From positions 496,001 to 560,000 of the forward strand of contig OZ252018.1 of the NCBI GenBank assembly GCA_965247535.1: a DNA stretch of 64,000 nucleotides, in the 5' to 3' direction. Positions within the stretch are counted from its first letter, which is position 1. Each line of letters opens with the position of its first letter. Below the pieces are notes generated by a model. That model did no database searches. It had not been told where the DNA came from and was given only the letters and a program-made list of their open reading frames with translations. The stretch comes from JAPPHY01 sp965247535 (GTDB lineage: Bacteria; Chloroflexota; Dehalococcoidia; Lucifugimonadales; UBA2985). Of the stretch, positions 8,198 to 16,159 are shown piece by piece. Position numbers and translations under genes: made by a program.

Positions 8198-9043
8198 TTA
8201 CGTGGTGAGGGGCGCGTTGTCCCGGTTGGCCCACTCGCCCATGGAACCGTCGTAGTTGCGGACACGCTGGTAGCCCATGAGGGTGAGTACGAATGCTCCG
8301 TGCGCCGCACGGATTCCACCCTGTCAGTAGGTAATGACCTGCTTGTCCGGCGTGACGCCCCTCTCCTCGAGCATGGCCCTGATCTCGTCGGCGGGCTTGA
8401 CGGTGCGGTGCTTGTCGCCTGTCACGAAGTTGAGCCACTCCAGGTGTATCGCGCCTGGCACGTGGCCTGCGCGCTGGTTGCTGCGGTTGTTCTCGCCCGT
8501 GTACTCCCCGGTGGAGCGCACGTCCAGGAAGATGGTGTCGGAGTCGCCCACGCAGGACACGCCGTAGTCCAGCGTGCACACGAGCTCCGGGACCTCGCGG
8601 GCGGTGAACGTGGCCGAGTCCGGCTGCGGCGCGTCTGTTGTGACGGGGCGTCCCTCGTCCAGCCACTTGGGCCAGCCGCCGTTGAGCACCTTCACGTTGG
8701 TGTGGCCGTAGTAGTTGAGCACCCACCATACACGGGCGGCGTAGAGTCCTCCCGCGTTGTCGTAGGTGATCACCGTGTGGTCGTTGCCGATGCCCATGCC
8801 GCCCATGAGCTCGGAAACGTGCTCCGCCGAGGCCACGAGAGGATAGCTGGTCGGCTCCCGCGGGAACTCGGGGTGCTTGATGTAGTGATGCTCTCGAATG
8901 CCCACGGAGTTGGGCAGGTGGGCGCGGCGGTAGCCGTCGATCTGGTCGCAGTCGATTATGCGTACGTCCGGGTCGTGCAGGTGTTCCTGGAGCCAGTCAG
9001 ACTCAACGAGAATGTCGGGCCGTGCGTAGCTGCCGGTGGTCAT
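8198..9043 (-). CDS. Thiosulfate sulfurtransferase (rhodanese), candidate selenoprotein with TGA at the catalytic Cys codon
   Basis: Two tandem rhodanese domains make up a TST/SseA-like protein that would move sulfur (or selenium) to thiophilic acceptors. The first domain (about 1-130) is inactive-type and the second (about 150-281) holds the active loop. In homologs the loop reads VITYCQGGIRAAHG; here the Cys codon is TGA (8324-8326, codon 240). The same frame then continues for 41 conserved residues (QGGIRAAHGAFVLTLMGYQ, then VRNYDGSMGEWANRD) to TAA at 8198. With the TGA read through, the length is 281 residues, normal for the family. Only one base separates TGA from a Cys codon. A SECIS-like hairpin follows directly. 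The alternative is a nonsense mutation, which would have struck exactly the catalytic codon. Confidence 0.8.
8281..8321 (-). promoter_or_regulatory. Candidate bacterial SECIS hairpin directly after the in-frame TGA
   Basis: On the coding strand the 15 bases GGGTGGAATCCGTGC (8321-8307) pair with 8303-8281 in three blocks: CCGTGC/GCACGG, GAAT/ATTC and GGGTG/CACCC. The 3' arm has bulges of 3 and 5 bases. The apical loop is GGC (8306-8304), so a G lies in its first two positions. The loop begins 17 bases after the TGA, within the 16-37 base window known for bacterial SECIS elements. The region also codes for a conserved loop, so some pairing may be incidental. Confidence 0.6.
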
Positions 9044-9079
9044 GGAGCGCCTCCCGGTTGGGGGTGGGTTGCGCTGCCG

Positions 9080-9085
9080 ATTATA
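9080..9085 (-). promoter_or_regulatory. -10 box upstream of the sulfurtransferase gene
   Basis: TATAAT on the minus strand, 36 bases before the ATG at 9043. No convincing -35 hexamer is visible. A GGGAGG ribosome binding site follows in the leader. Confidence 0.45.
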
Positions 9086-9182
9086 TCATAACGCGGCGGC
9101 GTGTTGCGCTCCCGCGCCTGCTTGCGTACAATGGCCGCAGCGCTCAGTCGCAATCCCACTTTCGATCGCGGAGGTACTCCTT

Positions 9183-9596
9183 ATGACAGCCGTAGCCGAT
9201 ATCCTTGCCGAGATGCGCGCCAAGCACGACGCGCTGAATGAGAAGCTCGCACAGATCCCGGAGAGCCAGATGGGAGAAATGGGAGCCTGGGGCGATCGCC
9301 CGATGCCCATCAGAACGATGTTTCTCCAGATGGTGGGCCACGACGTGGAGCACACCGTCCAGGCCATAAAGACTCGCCGCGACCTCGGCATGCCTCAGAC
9401 GGAAGCCCAGCTGACGCTGGCCAGCCTGCAGGAGGTTCGCGGACAGCTGGAGGGTCTGCTCATCGGCCTGTCCGATGAGGACCTGGACAAGGCGCCGGAA
9501 GGCGAGTGGTCCATCCGGCAGGTGCTGGAGCACTTCGTGCAGACGGAGGACTTCTACTCCAGCCGGATAGATCAAGCGCTGGCATCTTCCGGCTAG
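9183..9596 (+). CDS. DinB-like / four-helix metalloenzyme-superfamily protein
   Basis: The 137-residue all-helical protein resembles the DinB/YfiT-like four-helix bundle superfamily, in which three His often bind a metal and activate a thiol cofactor. His residues suited to this are in GHDVEHT (about 55) and LEHFVQTEDFY (about 118). The substrate is unknown. The ATG at 9183 is preceded by GGAGGTA (9170-9176), so the longer upstream open frame is rejected. Two small genes follow on the same strand. Confidence 0.65.
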   Translation: MTAVADILAEMRAKHDALNEKLAQIPESQMGEMGAWGDRPMPIRTMFLQMVGHDVEHTVQAIKTRRDLGMPQTEAQLTLASLQEVRGQLEGLLIGLSDEDLDKAPEGEWSIRQVLEHFVQTEDFYSSRIDQALASSG

Positions 9597-9625
9597 CACC
9601 GCGGCTCCCAGCGAAAGCAATCGTA

Positions 9626-9832
9626 ATGGCAGAGAGGCCGCCCCTGACATACGAGGCGTTCGTGGCCTTGGCCATGCTCCACGGCCTGGACATGGACGAG
9701 GACCACCTTCGAGAGCTGTTCCCGGAGGTGGAGGCTATGCACGAACGCACTGCGGCGCTGGATGGCGTGGACGCGGATGCCGTCCCGCCCGGCTCCGGCC
9801 TTGCACCCTGGGGATCCTCCGAGCAGGAGTAG
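9626..9832 (+). CDS. Small AtzG/GatC-like partner of the amidase
   Basis: This 68-residue acidic protein has a helical N-terminus (PLTYEAFVALAMLHGLDMDEDHLRELF) of the kind seen in AtzG-like/DUF4089 and GatC-like proteins, which wrap around amidase-signature enzymes. It ends 2 bases before the amidase GTG, so the two are translationally linked. Function as an amidase accessory subunit is inferred from length, helix pattern and position; the similarity is weak. Confidence 0.6.
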   Translation: MAERPPLTYEAFVALAMLHGLDMDEDHLRELFPEVEAMHERTAALDGVDADAVPPGSGLAPWGSSEQE

Positions 9833-9834
9833 CC

Positions 9835-11256
9835 GTGGCTTCACACGAGCTGACGCGGCTGCCCGTATCGCGCTTGGCGGCCATAATCGAGCGGCGCGAG
9901 GCGTCGCCCGTTGAGGTGACGGAAGCCTACATCCGTCGCATCGACGAGACGGAGCCGCGGCTCAACGCCTTCATCACCCGCATGGACGACCGGGCCCTTG
10001 ACGCGGCCCGGCAGGCCGAGGCCGAGATCATGCGGGGAGGCTATCGTGGCCCGCTCCACGGCGTTCCCGTGGGGCTGAAGGACCTGTTCCGTACCAGGGG
10101 CGTTCGCACGACCTCAGGTTCTGCCATCGATCGCGACTTTGTACCGGATGAGGACTCCGCGGTGGCGGAGCGGTTTGCCGCCGCGGGCGCATGCGTTATC
10201 GGCAAGCTCCACATGACGGAGCTGGCCTTCGACGGCACAAGTCTCAATCGCCACTACGGCCCAGCGCGCAACCCGTGGGACCTGGAGCGAATGGCCGGCG
10301 GCTCCAGCAGCGGCTCGGGCGTGGCAGTTGCCGCGGGGCAGGCCGCGCTCACCGTGGGCACCGACACCGGCGGCTCCGTGCGAGTGCCGGCCGCGCTGTG
10401 CGGCGTTACGGGCTTGAAGCCCACGTTCGGGCTCATCAGCAGGTACGGCGCGACACCCCTGGCGTGGTCGATGGACCACGTGGGGCCGCTGGCGAGAAGC
10501 GTGCTCGACTCGGCGCTCGCACTGAACGCGCTCTCTGGCCACGACCCGCGTGATCCGGCATCGTTGCGTGTGCCGCCGAGGGACTACGCCGCCGGGCTGG
10601 AACGCGGCGCCGAAGGCGCGGCGGGGACGCGCATCGGCGTCGTTGAGAGCTTCGGCTGGGACCTGACGGAGCCGGGAGTGAGGACGGCATTCGATGCCGC
10701 GATGGAGCGTTTGCAGACCCTGGGCGCAGACGTGGGGCCCGCCGTCACGCCGGAGCTGGCGCTCATCAACGCCGCGGGTAGCGTTGTGCAGACGGCCGAG
10801 GCAGCGGCCCTCCACCGCGACCGCGTGCTGAGACGAGGCCGCGAGATGGACCAGGCCATCCGCCGCCGCATCGAGAGCGGGCTGTTCATACCGGCGGAGG
10901 CGTACCTCCACGCGCAGCGGGTGAGGGCCGCGCTGAGGCGTGAGCTACTGTCGACGCTGGATGAGGTTGACCTGCTGGCGTCTCCCACGACGGCCATAGC
11001 CGCGCCGAGGCTGGACCAGCAGAGCGTCACCATACAGGGGCGCGAGGTGCACATTCGAGAAGGGCTGCTCCGCATCACGCGCGTGTTCAGTGCGGTGGGG
11101 CTGCCGGCGATATCCGTGCCGTGCGGGTTCACGGAGGACATGCTTCCGGTGGGGATGCAGCTGGTGGGGAGGCCGCTGTCTGAGCCGTTGCTGCTGAGGG
11201 TGGCACACGCCTATCAGATGTCGACGGAGTGGCACCTGCAGTTTCCCGACGTGTGA
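9835..11256 (+). CDS. Amidase-signature family amidase
   Basis: The 473-residue amidase-signature enzyme hydrolyses amide bonds (GatA, AtzF and fatty-acid-amide-hydrolase family). The Ser-cisSer-Lys triad is visible: Lys in GVPVGLKDLF (about 82), and the two Ser in GGSSSGSG (about 158) and TDTGGSVRVPA (about 180). The start is GTG, just after the small AtzG-like gene. That partner suggests an AtzF-like or related hydrolase rather than GatA, since no gatB or gatC is present here. The true substrate cannot be read. Confidence 0.9.
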   Translation: MASHELTRLPVSRLAAIIERREASPVEVTEAYIRRIDETEPRLNAFITRMDDRALDAARQAEAEIMRGGYRGPLHGVPVGLKDLFRTRGVRTTSGSAIDRDFVPDEDSAVAERFAAAGACVIGKLHMTELAFDGTSLNRHYGPARNPWDLERMAGGSSSGSGVAVAAGQAALTVGTDTGGSVRVPAALCGVTGLKPTFGLISRYGATPLAWSMDHVGPLARSVLDSALALNALSGHDPRDPASLRVPPRDYAAGLERGAEGAAGTRIGVVESFGWDLTEPGVRTAFDAAMERLQTLGADVGPAVTPELALINAAGSVVQTAEAAALHRDRVLRRGREMDQAIRRRIESGLFIPAEAYLHAQRVRAALRRELLSTLDEVDLLASPTTAIAAPRLDQQSVTIQGREVHIREGLLRITRVFSAVGLPAISVPCGFTEDMLPVGMQLVGRPLSEPLLLRVAHAYQMSTEWHLQFPDV

Positions 11257-11276
11257 GGCGGCCGGCGCGGCCTCGT

Positions 11277-11555
11277 CTACCTGTCGGCGTGTCCCAGCGA
11301 TCGCCCGGGCGCAACTATGTCGCGCGCGCGCTGCTTCAGCTCCTTCGGCTCCGGGAACCGGCGCTCCTCACTGAACGACCACACGGTCTCGCCGTTCGCG
11401 CGTACGTGAAAGACCCCGCCGGTGCCGGGAATGAGCGCCACCTCACCTACGTCGTCCTGGAACGTTGTGAGCAGCTCCTGTGCGACCCAGGCCGCGCGGA
11501 GCATCCACCTGCACTGCGTGCAGTACTCGATCTCTATCCGTGACTTGTCCGTCAT
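11277..11555 (-). CDS. Rdx/SelW-like thioredoxin-fold protein (Cys form)
   Basis: This 92-residue protein belongs to the SelT/SelW/SelH (Rdx) family. The redox motif is CTQC near residue 12 (EIEYCTQCRWM). In selenoprotein members the second Cys is selenocysteine, so this is the Cys version. The region GTGGVFHVRANGETVWS fits the fold's central strands. The family is linked to thiol redox defence; the partner is unknown. It lies 31 bases after the ABC operon on the same strand and converges with the amidase gene. Confidence 0.85.
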   Translation of the reverse strand: MTDKSRIEIEYCTQCRWMLRAAWVAQELLTTFQDDVGEVALIPGTGGVFHVRANGETVWSFSEERRFPEPKELKQRARDIVAPGRSLGHADR

Positions 11556-11586
11556 GACGTCATAACTCCCGCAGGGCGCTTCCGGC

Positions 11587-12303
11587 CTACGGTACGTCCA
11601 TCCGGCGCAGCCGGTAGACCGTGGCCGCGAAGAACAGCGCTATGGCCGCAACCGCTCCCACCATGCCCGCCTGAAGCTCGATGATTCCTTCCTCCAGCGA
11701 CGAGAACCCATCCTCGTCCATGCCGTACAGGATTGCGAAGGTGTAGCCCCGGACACTGACGTATCGCAGGCCCTCCAGGAGCGAGGTAGCCAGTCCTTCC
11801 CACAGGAACACGTAGACCACGGCGAATGCCAGGGCACGCTGGGTCATGAGGCCGGCCCACGTAAAGATGGATGAGTAGGCCGTAACGCAAATCAGCGAGC
11901 CTATGAACGCAGCGGCTATGGTGGTGCTGCTAGCAGCAGGGTCCAGCGCCACCAGGACGGACGCCGACACTGCGGCAAGAGGCGCCGCAACCACGATGGT
12001 GGCTGCCAGCTTGCCGAGCACGATGTAGCTGCGGGGAACGGGGCGCGTGGTCAGGAGGCTCAGCGTGCGATCCTCCAGCTCGTTGCCGAAGGCGCCGGTG
12101 GCAAGGATGATCACGATCATGGGCAGAGTGATTGAGACTACAAGCCCACCGAACATGTCGATGAAGTTGCCATCGTCGTTGTTGCCGGTCAGCATGACCG
12201 GGGCGACAATCAGGAACGGGATCAGAGCGACCAGCGCAAGCAACAGCAGCCTCCGTAAGGATATCGCCTGCCGGATCGACAGCGTGAACAGAGACAGGAT
12301 CAC
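11587..12303 (-). CDS. ABC transporter permease (ABC-2 type)
   Basis: The 238-residue protein has about six hydrophobic segments and the ABC-2 permease pattern (an early FGNELEDRTLSLLTTRPV loop after the second segment). It would form the membrane channel with the ATPase encoded just upstream; the two genes overlap by 4 bases. The run of two ATPase-permease pairs (11587-15108) looks like one operon for export or for membrane-protein maintenance. The substrate is unknown. Confidence 0.85.
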   Translation of the reverse strand: MILSLFTLSIRQAISLRRLLLLALVALIPFLIVAPVMLTGNNDDGNFIDMFGGLVVSITLPMIVIILATGAFGNELEDRTLSLLTTRPVPRSYIVLGKLAATIVVAAPLAAVSASVLVALDPAASSTTIAAAFIGSLICVTAYSSIFTWAGLMTQRALAFAVVYVFLWEGLATSLLEGLRYVSVRGYTFAILYGMDEDGFSSLEEGIIELQAGMVGAVAAIALFFAATVYRLRRMDVP

Positions 12304-13226
12304 TGCTGCACCACGTAGGAGAACACGCTCTCCAGGGAGTCGTCCAGAGGCTCGATGCGGTAGAGGCGCACGCCCAGGTTCCGTGCGAGCCTCGGGGCCT
12401 CGCGCTGCAGGTGGGCCACGTTCCGCGTGAGCACCTCTATGCCCTTGTCGTTCAGCGACACGGAGTCCACGGCGTCCAGTCCCACAAGGGCAGAGGCCAT
12501 TTCCCGCGGCCTGGATGCGAAGATTCTCACGTGGAACGGGCGGTGGTCAAGCTGTTCGCGTATGGCGTGGTAGTTGCCCGCTGCGGCCAGCTTGCCGCTG
12601 ACCACCAGCAGGATGCGGTCGGCCAGGACCTCCACCTCCTCCAGGATGTGCGAGGAGATGAGCACGGTCTTGCCCTCAGCCGCAAGCCTGCCGATGTATT
12701 CGGCGAACTCCAATCGCTGGCGCGGGTCTGTCCCGTTGAGGGGCTCGTCCAGCAGCAGCACCTCCGGGTTGTGGACAACCGCGGCCGCCATACGTATGCG
12801 CTGCCTCATGCCGCGGGAGTACGTTCCCGTAGGTCTGTCCTGGGCGTCCTGCAGGTTGGCCGCGGCTATGGCGCTCTGCGTGGCCTCTTCCACGTTCTCC
12901 AGCCCTTGCAGGCGTGCTGCCATGCTCACGAACTCGCGCCCAGTCATGAAGGGATACAGGGCGTCGTGCTCGCGCATGACGCCGACGCGCCGGTAGAGGT
13001 TGGGGTTGTCGCGCACGCTCTGCCCCAGGACGCGGACGCTGCCGAGTGACGGCATGATCAGGCCGCACATCATACCCAGCAGCGTGGTCTTGCCGGCGCC
13101 GTTGGGTCCCAGGAGGCCGGTCACGCCCGGGCGCACCTGGAACGTGTTGTCGTTGACGGCGACCACGCTGCCATACCACTTGGAGACGCGGTCGAGCTCT
13201 ATGGGAGCGTCGTAGGTGCTGGTCAC
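12300..13226 (-). CDS. ABC transporter ATP-binding protein
   Basis: The 308-residue ATPase has Walker A GPNGAGKTT (about 42), signature YSRGMRQR (about 138), Walker B LLLDEP (about 158) and a switch His in ISSHILEE. After the ATPase core (about 1-220) there is a C-terminal extension typical of ABC-2 exporters. It overlaps the permease genes on both sides by 4 bases (ATGA), showing translational coupling. Confidence 0.9.
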   Translation of the reverse strand: MTSTYDAPIELDRVSKWYGSVVAVNDNTFQVRPGVTGLLGPNGAGKTTLLGMMCGLIMPSLGSVRVLGQSVRDNPNLYRRVGVMREHDALYPFMTGREFVSMAARLQGLENVEEATQSAIAAANLQDAQDRPTGTYSRGMRQRIRMAAAVVHNPEVLLLDEPLNGTDPRQRLEFAEYIGRLAAEGKTVLISSHILEEVEVLADRILLVVSGKLAAAGNYHAIREQLDHRPFHVRIFASRPREMASALVGLDAVDSVSLNDKGIEVLTRNVAHLQREAPRLARNLGVRLYRIEPLDDSLESVFSYVVQQ

Positions 13227-14206
13227 AGGCGCAATCTCCTGTAGCGGTTCCAGAGCAGCAGCGCAGGCAACCCGGTGAAGAGGGCGTAGACCCCCACAGG
13301 CCAGGCGTCGCTCAGCTCATCCCTTGCTTCCTGCGCAGGCGAGGAGAACTCTTCGTCCACGTCGAACACAATGCTGTTGATGTTGTCGGTTACCGCGCTC
13401 ATGCTCAGCAGGCCGATATAGGGGCCCCAGCGGCCGGTTGGGGTGGTGCAGTCCTCTTCTGCGACCACGACAGTCCCGTCTGCCTGTCGTTCCGTACTCT
13501 CAAACGTGCAGATCTCGGCGGTAAGGCCTTCCACGACGGTGGTGGAGAGCAGGTAGAAGCCGATGACGATCACGGAGGCGTAGGCCCGCCGCGAGGTGAA
13601 GGCCGCCACCGCAAGGGGCGCGATGGTGACGAACAGGGCAATGGCCACGCCAACGAGCACGATGCGAGGTACGTCCAGCCAGCTGTCCCGCACGTAGTCC
13701 ACCGGGTTGTCGGCGGTGAGGATGAGGCCAAGCTGGAGCACCGCCTGCCCCGCCAATGCCAGCGTGAGAACGACCGCAAAGAAGGACAGGCAGCGCCACA
13801 GGATGTAGTCGGTGGGAGTCAAGGGACGCACCATGTAGAGAGGCAGTACGTTCTCGCGCCGGTCTGGAATGAGCAGCTCGGGCGCCATGATGGCGGAGAA
13901 GATGATTAGAACCAGCCCCACGAAGGAGTAATAGTCCCCGGGGCCGGGTATGAACTGGTCAGCCGCCTCCTCCAACCCTTGACCCACCTGCTCCGTCGTC
14001 ACAAGAATCACGACGAAGACTACGGCCGGGGCCATCGACGCGACGAACAGGAGCGCGGGCATGATCTTGGCGCGGCCTCCGCGTCCGATGCCCAGCAGCG
14101 TTCGTATGCCGTTCACAAACAGCGCGAAACGCGCCCGGTTGCGCCCCTCGCGCGGGCCGGTGTAGTGCTGGTATCCAAGGTCAAAGACCTCCGCCTCGCG
14201 TGCCAT
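13223..14206 (-). CDS. ABC transporter permease (ABC-2 type), larger paralogue
   Basis: The 327-residue membrane protein has a soluble N-terminus (FDLGYQHYTGPREGRNRARF) and six or more hydrophobic helices. A long outside loop near 240-285 holds two Cys (EICTFES and EEDCTTP) that could form a disulfide. The N-terminal LGYQHYTGPR motif is shared by actinobacterial and chloroflexal permeases that work with the downstream ATPases. It sits between the two ATPase genes. Confidence 0.85.
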   Translation of the reverse strand: MAREAEVFDLGYQHYTGPREGRNRARFALFVNGIRTLLGIGRGGRAKIMPALLFVASMAPAVVFVVILVTTEQVGQGLEEAADQFIPGPGDYYSFVGLVLIIFSAIMAPELLIPDRRENVLPLYMVRPLTPTDYILWRCLSFFAVVLTLALAGQAVLQLGLILTADNPVDYVRDSWLDVPRIVLVGVAIALFVTIAPLAVAAFTSRRAYASVIVIGFYLLSTTVVEGLTAEICTFESTERQADGTVVVAEEDCTTPTGRWGPYIGLLSMSAVTDNINSIVFDVDEEFSSPAQEARDELSDAWPVGVYALFTGLPALLLWNRYRRLRL

Positions 14207-15108
14207 TACCCAGACCCGGCCCTGAATATGTCCGTGAGGTTGAGTCGCTCAAGAGACAGGCGCTTGAGTCGGGCGCCGGCGTCCACAGCCGCGTCCCGCA
14301 CGTGGTCGTAGTCCTCCTCGCGGGCGCCCTGAATGATGAAGAGGTCGCCCCGGGTCTCGGCCTGCACGCCGCGAGCGGCCAGCGCGGCGGCGAACTCGTC
14401 CCTGCGGTCCGCCACCTCCACGTGGAGCGTCTCCGTCTCCTCCGTGAGCTTGGCCACCTCGCCGCTCCTGGCTACCACGCCGGACTCCAGCACGATGATG
14501 GAGTCCGCGGTGCGCTCCACGTCTCCCATGAGGTGCGTTGAGAGCACCACGCTTATGCCGAAGGTCTTGGCGGTGCGCTCCACCAGGCTGAGCATCTCCT
14601 GGCGGCCGTCCGGGTCCAGGCCGGCGGTGGGCTCGTCCAGGAACACGAGGACGGGATCATGGACGATGGCCTGCGCGAGCTTCACGCGCTGCTTCATGCC
14701 TGTCGAGTACTCGCCGATGGAGCGGTATCGCTCCTCGTCCAGGCCCACGTGGCGAAGGACGTCGGCGGCGCGGGTGCGCGCCTGGCTGGGGGGGATGCCA
14801 CTGACCTGGGCCATGTACATCAGGAACTCGGACGCCGTTACGGAGGAGGGCAGGCACTCGTGCTCGGGCATGTAGCCGAGCTGGGTGCGGCCGTCCGGGT
14901 TGCCATATGTGGTGCTGCCGAGGACCTCGGCGGAGCCTCCGGTGGGAGGGATGAGCCCGAGGAAGAGCTTGATGGCCGTGCTCTTGCCGGCCCCGTTGGG
15001 TCCGAGGAGGCCGGTCACGCCCTCATCGACCTGAAAGCTCACGGAGTCAAGGGCAACGGTGGAGCCGTAGCGTTTGGTGAGTCCCTTTGCTTCCAGAAGC
15101 GGCGGCAT
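14206..15108 (-). CDS. ABC transporter ATP-binding protein, first gene of the operon
   Basis: The 300-residue ATPase has Walker A GPNGAGKST, signature YSTGMKQRVKLA, Walker B LVFLDEPTAGLDP and the H-loop STHLMGD. The frame is open 36 bases further upstream, but the ATG at 15108 (MPPLLEAKGLTKRYGS) matches the usual start of the fold. A TATAAT box ends 7 bases before this ATG, so the transcript would be leaderless or nearly so. The stop and the next gene's start overlap. Confidence 0.9.
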   Translation of the reverse strand: MPPLLEAKGLTKRYGSTVALDSVSFQVDEGVTGLLGPNGAGKSTAIKLFLGLIPPTGGSAEVLGSTTYGNPDGRTQLGYMPEHECLPSSVTASEFLMYMAQVSGIPPSQARTRAADVLRHVGLDEERYRSIGEYSTGMKQRVKLAQAIVHDPVLVFLDEPTAGLDPDGRQEMLSLVERTAKTFGISVVLSTHLMGDVERTADSIIVLESGVVARSGEVAKLTEETETLHVEVADRRDEFAAALAARGVQAETRGDLFIIQGAREEDYDHVRDAAVDAGARLKRLSLERLNLTDIFRAGSG

Positions 15109-15114
15109 GTGCCT

Positions 15115-15120
15115 ATTATA
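15115..15120 (-). promoter_or_regulatory. -10 box for the ABC operon (leaderless mRNA expected)
   Basis: TATAAT on the minus strand ends 6 bases before the ATG at 15108, leaving no room for a ribosome binding site. No clear -35 element is seen. Confidence 0.5.
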
Positions 15121-15177
15121 CATCACGCCAAGGGCGACACGCACGGGGCGCAGGTTTCCCGACCGCTTATCCAGGTT

Positions 15178-15385
15178 TCGCTCCGCAAGCCTGGCGCGGC
15201 AGGCTCACCAAGAGAGGGCAGAGTGGCTGGCACGGGATTTCCGCTCATCCCCGCATCAAGTGCGCGGCAGGCTCTGAGCTTGTCGAAGGGAATGAGCGGA
15301 AGGAGAAGTGTGAATGGGCCCGCTCAAGTGGTTCGACAGACTCACCCCCGTATCAGGTACGGGGCAGGCTATGAGCGGGCCGTGG
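15178..15385. repeat. Intergenic repeat cluster (family A, three partial copies)
   Basis: Units containing TGAGCTTGTCGAAGGGAATG (15277-15296) and TGGTTCGACAGACTCAC (15330-15346), plus short palindromes such as CCGTATCAGGTACGG. They match other copies at 22.8, 28.9, 45.2, 53.2, 54.2 and 59.8 kb. The 350-base stretch between the ABC operon and the queuosine transporter gene holds these repeats and one promoter, and no gene. Confidence 0.75.
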
Positions 15386-15407
15386 CGTCGCGTGGCGGGC
15401 CGTCGTA

Positions 15408-15436
15408 TTGACCACTCGACCGGCCCAAAGTAGACT
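15408..15436 (+). promoter_or_regulatory. Promoter of the queuosine-precursor transporter gene
   Basis: TTGACC (15408-15413), 17 bases, TAGACT (15431-15436). The predicted transcript start near 15443 lies after the ATG at 15440, which favours the TTG start at 15458 for the gene. Confidence 0.6.
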
Positions 15437-15457
15437 GCAATGCACTGGAGAACAGCC

Positions 15458-16147
15458 TTGAACTACTCCTCCGAGCCTCGCGTCACCGGCCTCTTTCTCG
15501 TGCTGGCCGCCATTTTCGTGACACTGCTCGTCACGTCCAACATCATTGCGGTGAAGCTCATAGAGGTCTACGGACGCATCCTTCCGGCGGCCATCGTCAT
15601 TTTCCCCATGACCTACATCCTGGGCGACATCTTCACGGAGGTGTACGGCTTCCGCTTCGCCCGGCGCGTTATCTGGCTTGGCTTCATGTGCAACACCGTG
15701 GCCGTCGTCGGCTTCTGGGTGGGAGGCATCCTTCCGGCCGCCTCCTTTTGGGAAGGCCAGGACGCATACGACGCAATACTCGGGTACACGCCGCGGCTGC
15801 TCCTGGCCTCACTTGCCGGGTACCTCGTGGGTGAGTTCGCAAACTCCATCGTCCTGTCACGCCTGAAGGTGGTCACCGAGGGACGCATGCTGTGGGCGCG
15901 CACCATAGGCTCCACGTTTGTTGGCCAGGGTTTCGACTCCGCGGCCTTTGTCACGCTGGCATTCATCGGCACGGTCGCCGGCGGCAACCTCGTGGAGCTC
16001 GTGATAACGCAGTGGCTTTTCAAGGTGGTATACGAGGCGGCGGCAACGCCCCTCACCTATGCCGTGGTGGGTTACGTGAAGCGCCGCGAGAGGGTGGACG
16101 TGTACGATTACAGCGCGTCGATGAATCCGCTCGCGTTCCTGCGGTAG
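15458..16147 (+). CDS. Queuosine precursor transporter (YhhQ/VUT family)
   Basis: This integral membrane protein has about six helices and family motifs VTSNIIAVKLIEVYG, FPMTYILGDIFTEVYGFRFARRVIW and GSTFVGQGFDSAAFV. YhhQ proteins import queuosine precursors (preQ0/preQ1) for tRNA modification. I chose the TTG at 15458 (229 residues). It has GGAG at 15447-15450 as ribosome binding site, and the promoter's predicted start lies downstream of the ATG at 15440. With the ATG the protein would be 235 residues. Confidence 0.85.
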   Translation: MNYSSEPRVTGLFLVLAAIFVTLLVTSNIIAVKLIEVYGRILPAAIVIFPMTYILGDIFTEVYGFRFARRVIWLGFMCNTVAVVGFWVGGILPAASFWEGQDAYDAILGYTPRLLLASLAGYLVGEFANSIVLSRLKVVTEGRMLWARTIGSTFVGQGFDSAAFVTLAFIGTVAGGNLVELVITQWLFKVVYEAAATPLTYAVVGYVKRRERVDVYDYSASMNPLAFLR

Positions 16148-16159
16148 CGCGTCGAAGGT

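Noticed and set aside
9036..9182. Longer N-terminus for the DinB-like protein
   Set aside because: The extra codons overlap the sulfurtransferase start and its promoter region, while GGAGGTA stands before the ATG at 9183.
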